Positions 17,220 to 29,716 of a stretch of 64,000 nt of DNA are shown in pieces (the stretch's first letter is position 1; each line of letters starts with the position of its first letter). Source of the DNA: Verrucomicrobiales bacterium (GTDB taxonomy: Bacteria > Verrucomicrobiota > Verrucomicrobiia > Limisphaerales > J093); assembly GCA_015075445.1 (NCBI GenBank), contig JABTUJ010000006.1, positions 149,468 through 213,467 on the forward strand, in the 5' to 3' direction. The notes beneath the pieces were generated by a model that was given only the letters and a program-made list of their open reading frames with translations, was not told where the DNA came from and made no database searches. The position numbers were made by a program, and so were the translations under genes.

Positions 17220-18074
17220 ATGACGATGACCTCCGCGACGATCAAGCTCTTTCTCCCCCGAGGGGATGCAAAGAGCCTCCGCACAGCCGAGATCTCAAAC
17301 TGGACGGGGAAAGCCGTCGCGGCGCCCCGGACGGAACTCGATGACCTCTTTGGTCGGGAGGAACTGGACAAAGCCGGCGTGTACATCCTCACGGGAACGG
17401 ACCCGGTCACGAACTCGCCACGAGCGTACATCGGCGAAGCCGAGGTCCTTCGGGACCGGTTGAAGCAACACAAGGCCAAGGAATTCTGGGTGTCGGTCAT
17501 CGTCTTTGTCAGCAAGGACGAAAACCTCACGAAGGCGCACGTCCGGTATCTCGAGAGTCGCCTGCTTGCCGAAGCTCTCCAAGTCAACAGGTTCAGTCTC
17601 GAGCAGAACCAGGCCAGCGGCGCTCGCCTTCCCGAATCGGACCGCGAGGACATGGAGGTATTCCTCGCCCGGATTCGACAGCTACTCCCCGTCCTCGGTT
17701 CCGATCTCCTCGCTCCCATCGCCCAACAGGCTACCTCCCTGGACTCGGGTGGCGTGCTCTTCTGCCGCCTCAAGGGCGCCGAAGCCAGAGGCCAACGCAC
17801 CCCTGACGGCTTTGTCGTTTTCCGTGGCTCCACGGCGGTCCTCGATGAACGACCTTCCGCCGACGCGTACCCTTATGTCCTGGCGCATCGCCGGCAGCTC
17901 ATCGCCGACGGGACACTACGCCCAAAGGACGGTTTCTACGTGTTCACCAAAGACATGGAGTTCTCCAGCCCGTCCGCCGCGGCTGCCGTCATCCACGGCG
18001 GCAGCGCCAACGGCCTCATCGCGTGGAAGACCGATGACGGCAGGTCGCTCAAACAGGTAGAGGAAGGCCTTTGA
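17220..18074 (+). CDS. GIY-YIG nuclease-domain protein with C-terminal DUF4357
   Basis: A protein of 284 residues. The GIY-YIG-like core lies around residues 45-125, with GVYILTG, AYIGEAEVLRDRLKQH and LTKAHVRYLESRL; the second motif is YIG, the first is VYI. The C-terminal part (FVVFRGSTAVLDE, then FSSPSAAAAVIHGGSANGLIAWK) is DUF4357, common at the end of GIY-YIG and restriction-linked proteins. The probable role is a DNA-binding or cutting accessory protein. No restriction or methylase gene is adjacent, so the target is unknown. The start at 17220 precedes ATGACC, with no strong ribosome site visible. Confidence 0.85.
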   Translation: MTMTSATIKLFLPRGDAKSLRTAEISNWTGKAVAAPRTELDDLFGREELDKAGVYILTGTDPVTNSPRAYIGEAEVLRDRLKQHKAKEFWVSVIVFVSKDENLTKAHVRYLESRLLAEALQVNRFSLEQNQASGARLPESDREDMEVFLARIRQLLPVLGSDLLAPIAQQATSLDSGGVLFCRLKGAEARGQRTPDGFVVFRGSTAVLDERPSADAYPYVLAHRRQLIADGTLRPKDGFYVFTKDMEFSSPSAAAAVIHGGSANGLIAWKTDDGRSLKQVEEGL

Positions 18075-18290
18075 CCTTGGGTGGTCGGCAGCGCTTCCGG
18101 ACCAGCATGTGCCGACTTGGTTGCCATGCCCACGACTTGGCGGCCTGTTGAGGACCGCGAGCACGCAAGACACAGTCTCTGAAGATGCCGGCATGGGCTT
18201 CTCAGACAGCATCGAACCTGGGTGCTTGTCTTGGCCGTGCGTGGTGGTGAACTGCTCGCCACCGGCCTTATCGGGCGCGCTCATCACCTC

Positions 18291-19643
18291 CTATTGCATG
18301 GGCAGTACCAGGGCGAGGCGGTCGCCGCCGCGGAGGACGACGGCCCGGACCGTGTCGCCGGGGCGATGCTGCCCGAGCAGGCGCCCGATCAAGGCGCTTT
18401 CCGTCTCGCGAGCCGTGGAGCCGGCGACCTCGACGAGCACGTCGTCCTTCCGGAACCCGGCCTGCTTCGCCGCGGCGTGCCGGCCGTACTCGCCCACGTG
18501 CTTGACCCACAATGCCAGGCGGTCCGCCGGCAAGCCCCGCCGCTGACGTTCCTCGTCCGGGAGGTCCTCGAGCAGCAGGCCGCCCAGCACCATCGCCCGC
18601 ATTTCCCACGTCCCGACGCGCCGGGAGATGTCGGCGCGGCTGCGCCAGCCCGCGGGCAGTGTCAGGCGCGCGGTCAGGCGCTTTCCGTGGCGCTGGAGTT
18701 CCACCGGAACCCCCCCGGTGTCCGGTGCGTGATGCAGCACCCAGCTCAGGTCGGCGATGGAGATGAGTGGCTGGCCGTCGAGTTGGACGAGGTCGTCCCC
18801 GGCGCGCAGGCCGGCCTGGGCGGCGGGGGACCCGGCGGTCACGGACTTCACGCGGGCGGCGTGGTCGGGCGCCAGTTCCAGGCCCAGAGCCTCCGGCCCG
18901 GGAAACGGATAGATGAGGTGGGCCGGGAGGCGCTCGTCGCGCTCGCGGTGCGCCGCGCGCAGGGCGTCGCCGATCTGGTGGCAATGCACGCAACTCGCCA
19001 CCACCTGGTCTTCCCAGTCCAGGTTGCGGGTGTATTTGCCCACGAGGGTGGGCATGTCCACCGGGGTGCGGTAGGGCAGCGGCCGGCCCTGCTTGCCTTT
19101 CAGCGTGGAGGTGTTGAGTGGGTAGGCGGCGTGCAGTTCGAGCGCCTTCTCGAGGGTCAGGCGGAAGCCTTCGATGCTCTCGTCCTGCGGGTTCTTCTGG
19201 TGGGTCCACGAGCCGTAGCGGCCGTAGACGGTGCCGTCGCTGTTGAAGAACATCACCGTGAACGACAGGTCGAAGTCGAACTGGAAGCGGGCGAGATCGA
19301 GGGCGCTGGCGCTGACGACGCGACGCAGACGAACCGGCCGAGCAGCGCGCAGTCAGGGTTTTCGACCACCACCTGGGCGTCAAGGCCGGCGCAGGCCAGG
19401 CAGGGGATGCAGCGCAGGACGACCAGCAGCGGCTTGCCGGTGCGCTGGCCCTGGCGAAGGCACGCTCGTAGTCGTCGTAAATCCAGCGCGGATCGTACTC
19501 GAGGCTGGCGCGGTCCTTGAGATGGCGCCCTTTCGTCGGCGACCGTGTCCGTGGGGGCCGCGCTGGCTAGGGCCAGGGGCCGCGAAGGCGGCGAGCAGCG
19601 TGCTTCTACTCGCCCAAGATGTCGGCCCGGCGGGCGAGCGCAA
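18291..19643 (-). CDS. Thioredoxin-like/PDZ exported protein with CXXCH motif (multiple frameshifts at 5' end)
   Basis: The intact part (from 19256) reads FFNSDGTVYGRYGSWTHQKN, CVHCHQIGDA, then two PDZ-like repeats (LRAGDDLVQLDGQPLISIAD; KQAGFRKDDVLVEVAG) ending VLPMQ. Upstream the same protein can be followed to about 19640 only by changing frame: near 19320 (missing C; restores FVC-RVVSASALDLARF), near 19455, near 19530 and near 19575. Recovered pieces include YDPRWIYDDYERAF, GKPLLVVLRCIPCLACAG (the thioredoxin-like CXXC region) and a signal-like LLAAFAA. Family members in Planctomycetota and Verrucomicrobiota are secreted redox/PDZ proteins. The breaks cluster with those in carB next door, so sequence error is plausible. 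Confidence 0.75.
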
Positions 19644-19669
19644 GCCGGTCTACGGGCGGCGGGACCAAT

Positions 19670-22876
<3,207 letters not shown>

Positions 22877-23078
22877 AAGGGCTTCTTGATTGCGCGGCGG
22901 TTCATCCGCGGAACCCCCCTCGCGGCGGGCGGGTCGCACGGCGAAGGCGGGACTGTAGGAAGGCGGCGGAAGGGCTAGCAATGGAAAAAGGGGGGGAGAG
23001 GAGGATTTGGGGAGTCCCCCGGCAAACATTTGCCTTTTGCGTTGAATATCTCCAGGCTCCCCCGATCTAACGCTTAGA

Positions 23079-23783
23079 ATGTCAGAAGTCATGAACATGA
23101 ACACCTGGTTGAAGCCCGTGATCCGCCCGTCCCTCTTCCTTGTCCTGGCCGTCGGCCTGGCCGGCACTGCCGTCTCGGCCGCCGATCTTGAACCCCTGCC
23201 GCTCAAGCTCCCCATCCCCGCGTTCATGGGGACGCCGACCGACATGCCGCTGGGCGATCACATCGAGAAGCCGTCGGACAAGCCGCGTCCGCCGTTCCTG
23301 GCTCCGAAGGGGGTGCAGAACCTCGCCGCGAAAAAGAAGGTCACCAGCAGCGACAAGTCGCCCATCACCGGGACGCTCGATCTGGTGACCGACGGGGATA
23401 AGGAGTCCAACGACAACAGCTTCGTCGAACTGCACCGCCGGACGCAGTGGGTGCAGATTGATCTCGAGCGGCGGGCCAAGATCTACGCCGTGGTCGTCTG
23501 GCACGCGCACAACACGTTCCAGGTCTACCATGATGTGATCGTCCAGGTGTCGGACGACCCGGACTTCACCCAGAACGTGATCACCGTCTACAACAACGAT
23601 TACGACAACAGCTCGGGGCTCGGGGTGGGGACAGACAAGGAGTACTTTGAGACCTACGAAGGTCGGTTGATGGACGCCAAGGGCGTCGAGGGCCGCTACG
23701 TTCGCGCGTACAGCCGCGGCAGCACGTACAGCGCCCTGAACCGGTACACCGAGATCGAGGTCTGGGGTCTCCCGCTCGATTAA
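23079..23783 (+). CDS. Exported discoidin-like (F5/8C-like) domain protein
   Basis: A protein of 234 residues. A signal peptide (SLFLVLAVGLAGTAVSAA) is followed by a Pro-rich segment and a galactose-binding-like beta domain: VTDGDKESNDNSFVEL, TQWVQIDLERRAKIYAVVVW, VIVQVSDDPDF and a C-terminal GVEGRYVRAYSRGSTYSALN-type strand with EIEVWGLPLD. The pattern 'WVQIDL..... VVVWH' and the closing 'YVR.YS' are typical of F5/8 type C folds. The likely role is envelope carbohydrate binding. It is divergent from carB; the promoter lies in 22877-23078 but cannot be pinned. Confidence 0.75.
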   Translation: MSEVMNMNTWLKPVIRPSLFLVLAVGLAGTAVSAADLEPLPLKLPIPAFMGTPTDMPLGDHIEKPSDKPRPPFLAPKGVQNLAAKKKVTSSDKSPITGTLDLVTDGDKESNDNSFVELHRRTQWVQIDLERRAKIYAVVVWHAHNTFQVYHDVIVQVSDDPDFTQNVITVYNNDYDNSSGLGVGTDKEYFETYEGRLMDAKGVEGRYVRAYSRGSTYSALNRYTEIEVWGLPLD

Positions 23784-23822
23784 CCTCCCGCCTCCCCGGG
23801 CGACCGGGATGGGGTCGGCGAC

Positions 23823-25392
23823 ATGAACCGCTGGCTGGCGCTCGGCCTCTTCGGAGCCTTCGTGGTCGGGTTGGCCTTGCGCCTGCCCGGCCTCGCTGAG
23901 CGTCCGCTGCACACGGATGAGGCGGTTCATGCCTACAAGTTTCTCGGGCTCTGGCAGCAGGGGACGTACCGGTACGATCCGGACGAATACCACGGGCCCA
24001 GCCTCTATTACCTCTCGCTGCCATTTGCCTGGGCCAGCGGGGCCCGGACCGCGGCGGCCCTGAGCGAATCCACGCTCCGCCTGGTTCCGGTCGCCTTCGG
24101 GCTGGGGCCCATCCTGTTGCTGCTGCTGCGCGACGGGTTGGCGGGCGGGCATGGTGTGGGCGGCGGTGTTCACGCTGTCCTGACCGGCCTTCGTGTACTA
24201 CAGCCGGTACTTCATCCATGAGGTGCCGCTGATTTTTTTTGCGGCCCTGCTGGGGGCGGCATTGTGGCGGTACTGGCGGAAGCCGTCGTGGGGTTGGGCG
24301 GCGCTGGCGGGGCTGGCGCTGGGGCTGATGCACGCCACGAAGGAGACGTTGGTGTTCCACCTGGCTGCGCTGGGTGTCGCGGCCGTCGCGAGCTTGTGGT
24401 TTGCGCCGGACCCGCGGGCGGCGTGGGGCGAACTGCGTGAGCGGCTTCGCCCGGGGTTGCTGGCGCTTGGCGCGGCGGTGGCCGTGCTGGTGTCGGTGAC
24501 GCTGTTCACCTCGTGCTTCAGTCATGGGGACGGGCCGCTGGATTCGCTGAGGACGTATCTGCCCTGGCTCGGTCGGGCGGGAGGGGATTCCCCGCACATT
24601 CATCCCTGGTACTTCTATCTGGAGCGGGTGTTCTGGTTTCGGCCGGTGGCGAGTGGACCACGGTTTAGCGAGGGCTTGATTGGGCTGCTGGCCGTGGTGG
24701 GGATGGTGACGGCGTTTCTGCCGGCGCGGTGGTCGGGGGGGCATCGGGGCCTCGTGCGTTTCCTGGCTTTCTACACCGTGGCCCTGCTGGCGGGCTACAC
24801 GGTGATCAGCTACAAGACGCCCTGGTGTGTGCTGGGCTTTCTGCACGGGCTGATCCTGCTCGCGGGGGTGGGGGCGGCCGCGTTGTTCCGGTGGATCCGG
24901 CCCACGTGGGGAATCGTTCTGGTGTTCCTGGCCGTCGTGGCCGGGACGGTCCAACTCGGAAGTCAGGCGTGGCGGGCGAGCCGCGCGCTGGCGACGGACC
25001 AGCGGAATCCGTACGTGTACGCCCACACGTCGAGGGATTTCATGCGGCTCGTGAACCGGGTGCTCGGCATTGCCGCCGTCGAACCGCAGCCGACCCGGTT
25101 GGGTATCAATGTGATGGCGGCGGGGGGCGATTACTGGCCGTTGCCGTGGTACCTGCGGGGTTTTGAAGAGGTCAACTGGTCGGCGGGCGTGCCGGAGGAG
25201 CCCTATGCGCCGGTCGTGATCGCGGGTGCCCAGTTGCACGCCGAACTCGATGAGAAGTCCGAGAAACGCTGGTTGAGCGCCGGTTATTACGAGCATCGGC
25301 CCCGGGTCTTCCTTGAACTTTTCGTGGAACTGGAGCTGTGGAAGCGCTACCTCGATTCCATTCCCCGGGTGCCGGACGACGACGAAGAATAG
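23823..25392 (+). pseudogene. Membrane glycosyltransferase, GT39-like/TIGR03663 family, broken by frameshift and stop
   Basis: The first segment (23823 to about 24145) starts MNRWLALGLFGAFVVGLALR and holds the family's first-loop motif RPLHTDEAVHAYKF and a DPDEYHGPSLYYLSL stretch, typical of TIGR03663/Agl23-like polyprenyl-phosphate glycosyltransferases. A frame change near 24145 and an in-frame TGA at 24181-24183 interrupt it; the TGA could be a mutated TGG Trp codon. The second segment resumes with YYSRYFIHEVPLIFFAALLG and continues to 25392 with about eight membrane helices and a soluble tail. Together the two give about 520 residues, full length for the family. It is either a recent pseudogene or a sequence with two errors. 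Confidence 0.8.
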
Positions 25393-25562
25393 ATCGACGC
25401 GGCAACGGGGAAGGACGAAGGGCCCGCGAACAGGCGCGAGCAGCCAGGCATGACGCTGGCCCTGGCCGCGCGCGGCGGGCCTGGTGGCGGTGACCGCGGT
25501 TTCGCCTGCCGTCGATGAAGCCGTTCCTTGCCTCCATGGCAGGCGGGGGATAGTTTCGCGCC

Positions 25563-25780
25563 GTGACCAAGACGATCGAGGCCATCTACGAGGCGGGGTG
25601 TTGAAGCTGCCAACGCCATTGCCTCTGCCGGAGAAAGCGCGCGTGCTGGTCACGGTCGAAAGTAGCGTACCGGCGGAGGACGAGGGACGCGCGGCGTGGC
25701 TCAGGCAATCTGAGGACCGACTCACTCGCGCGTGGGACAACACCGCCGACGATGTCTTCAATGAGCTTCGCCCGCGGTGA
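25563..25780 (+). pseudogene. DUF104/AF2212-type antitoxin (one-base frameshift)
   Basis: From the GTG at 25563 the protein reads TKTIEAIYEAG and then hits a stop. Adding one G in the GGGG run near 25598 continues it with VLKLPTPLPLPEKARVLVTV to FNELRPR at 25780, about 72 residues in all. The start 'ie.iYE.GvlkPL..l.l.e...v.v.v' is the DUF104 antitoxin signature. It overlaps the MazF-like gene start at 25761, so the two form one operon. The damage is probably a sequencing deletion, given the same pattern elsewhere. Confidence 0.7.
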
Positions 25781-26081
25781 GGTCATCCTGTTGCCGATCC
25801 CGTTCTCGGATCTGAGCAGCCGGAAGGTCCGCCCGGCAATCGTCATTGGACTGAGCGGACATCCGGGGGACTTGTTCGTCGTTCCCGTTAGCTCCCAATT
25901 GCATAACACGGAATGTGTTCTGCGCGACTGGCGGGCCGCGGGTTTGAAGGTTCGCTGTGGGATCAAGTCCCAGATCGCGACCATCGAGGATCGACTCGTG
26001 ATCAAGTCCTTGGGGTTCCCTTGCCCGGAGGATCGGTCCGCGTTGCAGGTGGAGCTCAAAGCTCGGCTCGGGCTGGCGTAG
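25761..26081 (+). CDS. MazF/PemK-type toxin (mRNA interferase-like)
   Basis: A protein of 106 residues starting MSFARGEVILLPIPFSD. The SH3-like barrel motifs are visible: GEVILLPIPFSD, RKVRPAIVIG, DLFVVPVSSQ, then KSQIATIEDRLVIKSLG, typical of PemK/MazF endoribonucleases. The usual Arg in KVRPAIV and the Ser/Thr of PVSS are present. The start at 25761 overlaps the antitoxin end. The gene cuts into the 3' side of a decayed VCBS-repeat gene on the other strand. Confidence 0.85.
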   Translation: MSFARGEVILLPIPFSDLSSRKVRPAIVIGLSGHPGDLFVVPVSSQLHNTECVLRDWRAAGLKVRCGIKSQIATIEDRLVIKSLGFPCPEDRSALQVELKARLGLA

Positions 26082-26199
26082 TGTCCGGTGACGCTTTCCC
26101 TTTTCGCGACGCACGAATCGCTCGAGGGGTTGGAGGTCCTGCAGACCCGGACACTTTGTTCTCCACCGTGACGCACCAACCACCGGCCGAGGACACCAG

Positions 26200-27400
26200 G
26201 CCGGCTGTCGCCGTTGTGTCTTCGACACTGCCACCCACCGAGGTTCCGATGGAACTTGAGCACGCCAGGAGTGTCCGTGGCCGCCATGGAGTCGGTTGTG
26301 AGGAGGTCGAACCGCCCGTCGTTGTCGAGATCCGCCCACACGGCGTAGCAGGTGGCAGCGCCGGCCGGCAGACTGCCCGCCGTGGCGGGCTCCAGCCGCC
26401 CGGTTCCGTCGTTGCTGAACAACTCGTTCCGTCGGGCAAACGGATGCACCACAAAGAGGTCGAGGGTCCCATTGTTGCCAAAGTCGGCCCACAGCCCGCA
26501 CCACGACATGGAGAAACCTGCCGTGACGGCATTGGTCACCCGGATGAAGCTGTCGGCGCCCAGGTTGCGGTAAAGGGCATTCTGAACCTGGCTGTTGGAC
26601 AAGGTCAGCGTCTTGGCCGTCTGGCCGTCCAACGCGGCAGCGTCGCGATACCATTGCCAGGTGCCGCTGAGTTGCGATGTCAAGGTGACCGATCCGCCCA
26701 GGCTCGACGAAGGCCGGACCGGGGTGATGCGAACCAGCTCGGTCACGGTGAGCAACTGATCGGGCGTCACGTCGGGCTCGAACGTGCCGTCCCTGCGCTT
26801 ATGGAACAGCACGTTAGTCTTGGCAGCATTCGCTCCGCCCTCGTACCCGTGAAGTGCGGAGATTTCCAGCCAGCCATCGTTGTCATAGTCTCCAACCGCT
26901 GACGCCCACGTTGCCATGGTGAGGGCGACGCCCGTCGTCGTGGCGACATTCTGGAAATCCTCGCCTGCCGTTCCTCGATAGAGGGCGTTCGGGCGGACGC
27001 CGGTTTCGGTGTCACCCCCTACGAACAACTCGGGATAACCGTCGTTGTCAAAATCGGCCCAGACCCCGTGGCCGCCGGGCGACTGGGCGAAGCTGGGTGG
27101 GGTGGCGAGGGTGAAGAATCCGTCTCCATCGTTCTGGTGCAATCTGGTGTAACCTCGGTATTCCTCGAACCACAGGTCCAGGTCCCCGTCGTTGTCGCAA
27201 TCCCACCAGGTCGAGTCTTCGGTCGGTTCCAGGAGGACATCGCTGTTGCCAGTGTTGATGGCCCAGGCGTTCGTCACGCCGATTCTGAGGAGGTTCCACT
27301 GGTCCAGGAACTGAGGATCGTCGGGCGGCCCCGGGGTACACGTGTTATGCATCTGAATGAGGAACGAAGCGTTTCCGGTATTGCTGGAGCGGCATGGGAG
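26200..27400 (-). pseudogene. Fragment of a VCBS/FG-GAP repeat exported protein
   Basis: The reverse strand holds repeated calcium-binding-loop signatures: DCDNDGDLDLWFEE, WADFDNDGYPELFVGG, VGDYDNDGWLEISALHG, LWADFGNNGTLDLFVVH and VWADLDNDGRFDLLTTD. These are hallmarks of FG-GAP/VCBS beta-propeller repeats. A piece of an Ig-like module (GTWQWYRDAAALDG) is wedged between repeats. No convincing start or signal peptide is found. Homology fades near 26220, where the frame shifts and MazF/antitoxin DNA begins. The open frame continues to 25586 only as antisense of those genes. It is a truncated remnant flanked by toxin-antitoxin pairs. Confidence 0.75.
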
Positions 27401-27416
27401 TGATACCGTCGGCCTC

Positions 27417-27656
27417 ATGACGACGATCTCGATCAAACTACCCGAGGCCCTCGCTCAGCGACTCGAAGCGGCGGCACGCCAGCGTCAGCGACCCAAGTCG
27501 GGGTTAGTGCGCGACTTCATCGAGCGTGGGTTGCTGGACCAGCCGTGCGGCAGCCCTTCCTTTCATGACCTTGCCCAGACCTACTGCGGCACCGGGCGGA
27601 GCGGTCTGCGCGACTTGGCGACGAATCCGGCGCACCTCCAGGATTACGGCCGATGA
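27417..27656 (+). CDS. Ribbon-helix-helix antitoxin (VapB-like)
   Basis: A protein of 79 residues starting MTTISIKLPEALAQRLEAAA. 'ISIKLP..LA.RLE..A..R...KS.LVR.FIERGL' is a ribbon-helix-helix N-terminus. The C-terminal half (SFHDLAQTYCG, RSGLRDLATN) is the toxin-binding part common to VapB proteins of this type. ATGA overlap (27653-27656) couples it to the PIN toxin. The start at 27417 is preferred to an in-frame start at 27357. Confidence 0.82.
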   Translation: MTTISIKLPEALAQRLEAAARQRQRPKSGLVRDFIERGLLDQPCGSPSFHDLAQTYCGTGRSGLRDLATNPAHLQDYGR

Positions 27657-28078
27657 GTTCAACCATCCTCGTGGACGCCGGTCCGCTGGTGGCGTATTTC
27701 GACCGCGATGCCGATCAGCACCAGTGGATGCGGGAGCAGGCCGCGCGACTGCCCCCGGGTTGGCTGACCTCGGAGGCGGTGTTGGGTGAAACGGCGCACC
27801 TGCTTCGGCGTGCCGGGGTAGCGCCAGAGCAACTGCTGGCTTTGGTTGCAGGGGAACTGCTGCGCGTGCCGTTTCACCTCGAAGAGGAGGTCGAAACGCT
27901 GCGCCGACTGCTGCGGCGCTACCGCGACCGACCGATGTCGCTGGCCGATGCGACCCTGGTCCGCCTGTCGGAGCTGTACGAGAACTGCCAAGTGCTGACC
28001 CTGGACTCGGACTTCACGATCTACCGTCGGTTTGACCGGCGTCCTATTCCCGTCTTGATGCCACCAGGGAAGACCTGA
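27653..28078 (+). CDS. VapC-type PIN-domain toxin
   Basis: A PIN RNase of 141 residues with the full acidic set: D8 in ILVDAGPLVAYFD, E in SEAVLGETAHLL, D in PMSLADATLVRLSEL and D in VLTLDSDFTIYR. It is full length and intact. It is co-translated with the upstream antitoxin. It likely cleaves tRNA or rRNA when unopposed; the exact site is unknown. Confidence 0.88.
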   Translation: MSSTILVDAGPLVAYFDRDADQHQWMREQAARLPPGWLTSEAVLGETAHLLRRAGVAPEQLLALVAGELLRVPFHLEEEVETLRRLLRRYRDRPMSLADATLVRLSELYENCQVLTLDSDFTIYRRFDRRPIPVLMPPGKT

Positions 28079-28186
28079 GGAACCGTGACTCACGGCACCG
28101 ACTCCGCCCGGTAGAACAGCGCGGATTCGGAGGCCTCCGGTTCGGCTGGCATTGCGCCTTGTCGGATCGGGTGTCGAGGCGTAACG

Positions 28187-28558
28187 TTGCGCCACGCTGT
28201 GAAGTTGCTGTTGGACAACCTGCCGCCGTCGTTGGCCAGCCAGCGGGAAACGCTGGCCGAGTGCCTTCAGGCCATGAACCGTGCGGCGCCCCTGCGGCGC
28301 GTCTATTTGTTCGGGTCGCATGCCCGGGGCGAGGCAAGGCCGGATAGTGACGTGGACCTCTGTCTGGTGGCCGACGGGGCGGAGCGCCAGCAAGAGACGC
28401 TGTCCCAGTTGGGTAACGCCATCTGGGACGTGTGGCCGCGTCCGGCGTTCACGCTGATCCCGGTCACCCCGCGGCGGTTGGCGGAGAAGCGCGCGGTGGG
28501 GGATCATTTCTTCCAGACGGTGCTGAATGAGGGGGTGCTCCTTGCCCAGGAAGACTGA
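28187..28558 (+). CDS. MNT-type nucleotidyltransferase (antitoxin of HEPN-MNT pair)
   Basis: About 123 residues from a TTG at 28187; a GTG at 28199 is an alternative, and no ATG is in frame before the domain. The polymerase-beta motif is clear: YLFGSHARGEARPDSDVDLCLV, read as GS followed by the D-V-D metal pair. It is a minimal NTase followed directly by a HEPN protein in another frame, overlapping by about 30 bp. In characterised pairs the NTase AMPylates the HEPN toxin. Confidence 0.82.
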   Translation: MRHAVKLLLDNLPPSLASQRETLAECLQAMNRAAPLRRVYLFGSHARGEARPDSDVDLCLVADGAERQQETLSQLGNAIWDVWPRPAFTLIPVTPRRLAEKRAVGDHFFQTVLNEGVLLAQED

Positions 28559-28949
28559 TTCCAATAACCCGGCCGACTGGCTGTGGATCGCCCTGTCGGA
28601 CCTGGAAGGGTTGCGACATCTTGCGAACGCGGAGATTGCTTACGGGATGTGCCGCAGCAAGCTTTCCGAGGTGCTTGAAAAGGTAATCAAAGCGGAACTC
28701 ATCCGACTGGGCTGGTTCCTCGAGAGGACCCACGAGCTGCCGCGGTTGGCGCGTGAACTGGAGGCGCGACAATCTGGCCTGAGCGCGGAGGTCAAGCCAC
28801 TCGCGCTGACGCTCGCGGGCGCTTATCTGACGACGCGCTATCCTGGTCTTGACCTGGACGACCCCGATTGGCCGGCCCTGCGCGCCCAGATCGAGCAGGT
28901 GGCCCTCCTTCTCGAGCAGGTCCGCGATCAGCTCAACGCCCAGGGTTGA
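28527..28949 (+). CDS. HEPN-domain protein (toxin of HEPN-MNT pair)
   Basis: About 140 residues, mostly helical. It carries the COG2250-type HEPN pattern: DWLWIALSDLEGLRHLANAE at the start of the first helix, KLSEVLEKVIKAELIRLG, THELPRLARELE and TTRYPGLD. The 'H.L..L' and 'RYP' segments are the usual landmarks. Possible starts are the ATG at 28527 or a TTG at 28542; the latter fits the domain better. It forms a toxin-antitoxin operon with the MNT gene. Confidence 0.8.
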   Translation: MRGCSLPRKTDSNNPADWLWIALSDLEGLRHLANAEIAYGMCRSKLSEVLEKVIKAELIRLGWFLERTHELPRLARELEARQSGLSAEVKPLALTLAGAYLTTRYPGLDLDDPDWPALRAQIEQVALLLEQVRDQLNAQG

Positions 28950-28974
28950 ATGCCGTGCTTGTTACCCGGCACGG

Positions 28975-29385
28975 CGCGGGAAAGGATGGCAGGGTGGCTG
29001 GGAGCGCGCGTGGGCGATCGCCTTGCTCGAGGAGGCGTTGAACCGCTTGCGACGCGAATTTGATCGGCATGGACGGGGCGAGGCGTTCCGCTGTTTTCAG
29101 CCCTGCCTGCAAAGGGATCCCGACGCGACCCGCCGTGAGGAGATGGCGCGCGTGCTGTGTCTGTCAGTGGGCGCCGTCCAGGTGGGCGTGACCCGGGCGC
29201 GGCACCGGTTCGCGGAGTTGCTGCACGAGGTGGTGCTGCAAACGGTTGCCAGTCCGGCGGAGGTGAGCGAGGAAATCCGCCATTTGCAGGTGGTGAACCC
29301 GCGGGTGCCGCGCGATCTGGAGATCCTCTGCCTCAAGTGCCTCGAGAAAGAACCGGCGCGTCGTTCCGTGCCACGGCAGCCTTGA
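28975..29385 (+). pseudogene. Collapsed ECF-sigma factor / Ser-Thr kinase locus (sigma C-terminus fused to kinase fragment)
   Basis: One open frame carries two different fragments. First comes the C-terminal half of an ECF sigma factor of the verrucomicrobial kind (WERAWAIALLEEALNRL, region-4-like VLCLSVGAVQVGVTRARHRF, QTVASPAEVSEEIRHL). It joins directly to RDLEILCLKCLEKEPARR, a conserved stretch in the C-lobe of Ser/Thr protein kinases. In related genomes a sigma gene commonly precedes a large kinase-TPR gene, so an internal deletion has probably fused the remains. There is no start codon with a sigma region 2. Confidence 0.7.
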
Positions 29386-29491
29386 TCACGGTCAGCGACA
29401 CGACGGCGGCTGGCACGGTGGGTTTGCCCCGGTTCGGCGCGGGGCGGCGGACCGTCGCGGGAGGCGGGGATGCTGAATGCTGCGGCGCGAG

Positions 29492-29650
29492 GAACGCGAA
29501 CGCGCCGTCGAAGCCGACCCATATTATCTGGCCTGGATGCACGCGGCGCTCGGGAATACGGACCAAGCCCTCGAGCGTTTGAACCGCGCCGTTGACTATC
29601 GGTCCGAGAACATCGTCCACACCGAGTTTGGCGTTTTGGGGGCGTTCGGC
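29492..29650 (+). pseudogene. TPR-domain fragment (likely C-terminal end of the same lost kinase)
   Basis: RAVEADPYYLAWMHAALGNT followed by DQALERLNRAVDYRSENIV resembles the last TPR-like unit of verrucomicrobial kinase-TPR proteins ('LA..YA.LGD.D.A...L..A...RS...'). It is in frame with the downstream CDF transporter, giving an accidental longer ORF from 29477. Confidence 0.55.
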
Positions 29651-29716
29651 GGCTTGGGCGGGTCGAGGCCGGGAATCGGATGGACAGCGGAGACGGCGGG
29701 CTGTCATCTGAAGGGC

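Noticed and set aside
25586..26200. Continuation of the VCBS-repeat frame to 25586 as a real C-terminus
   Set aside because: Repeat signatures stop near 26220. The remainder is antisense to the DUF104 and MazF genes and is not protein-like.
29477..29716. CDF transporter start at 29477
   Set aside because: That region encodes a TPR remnant; the GTG at 29717 sits just before the conserved first helix.
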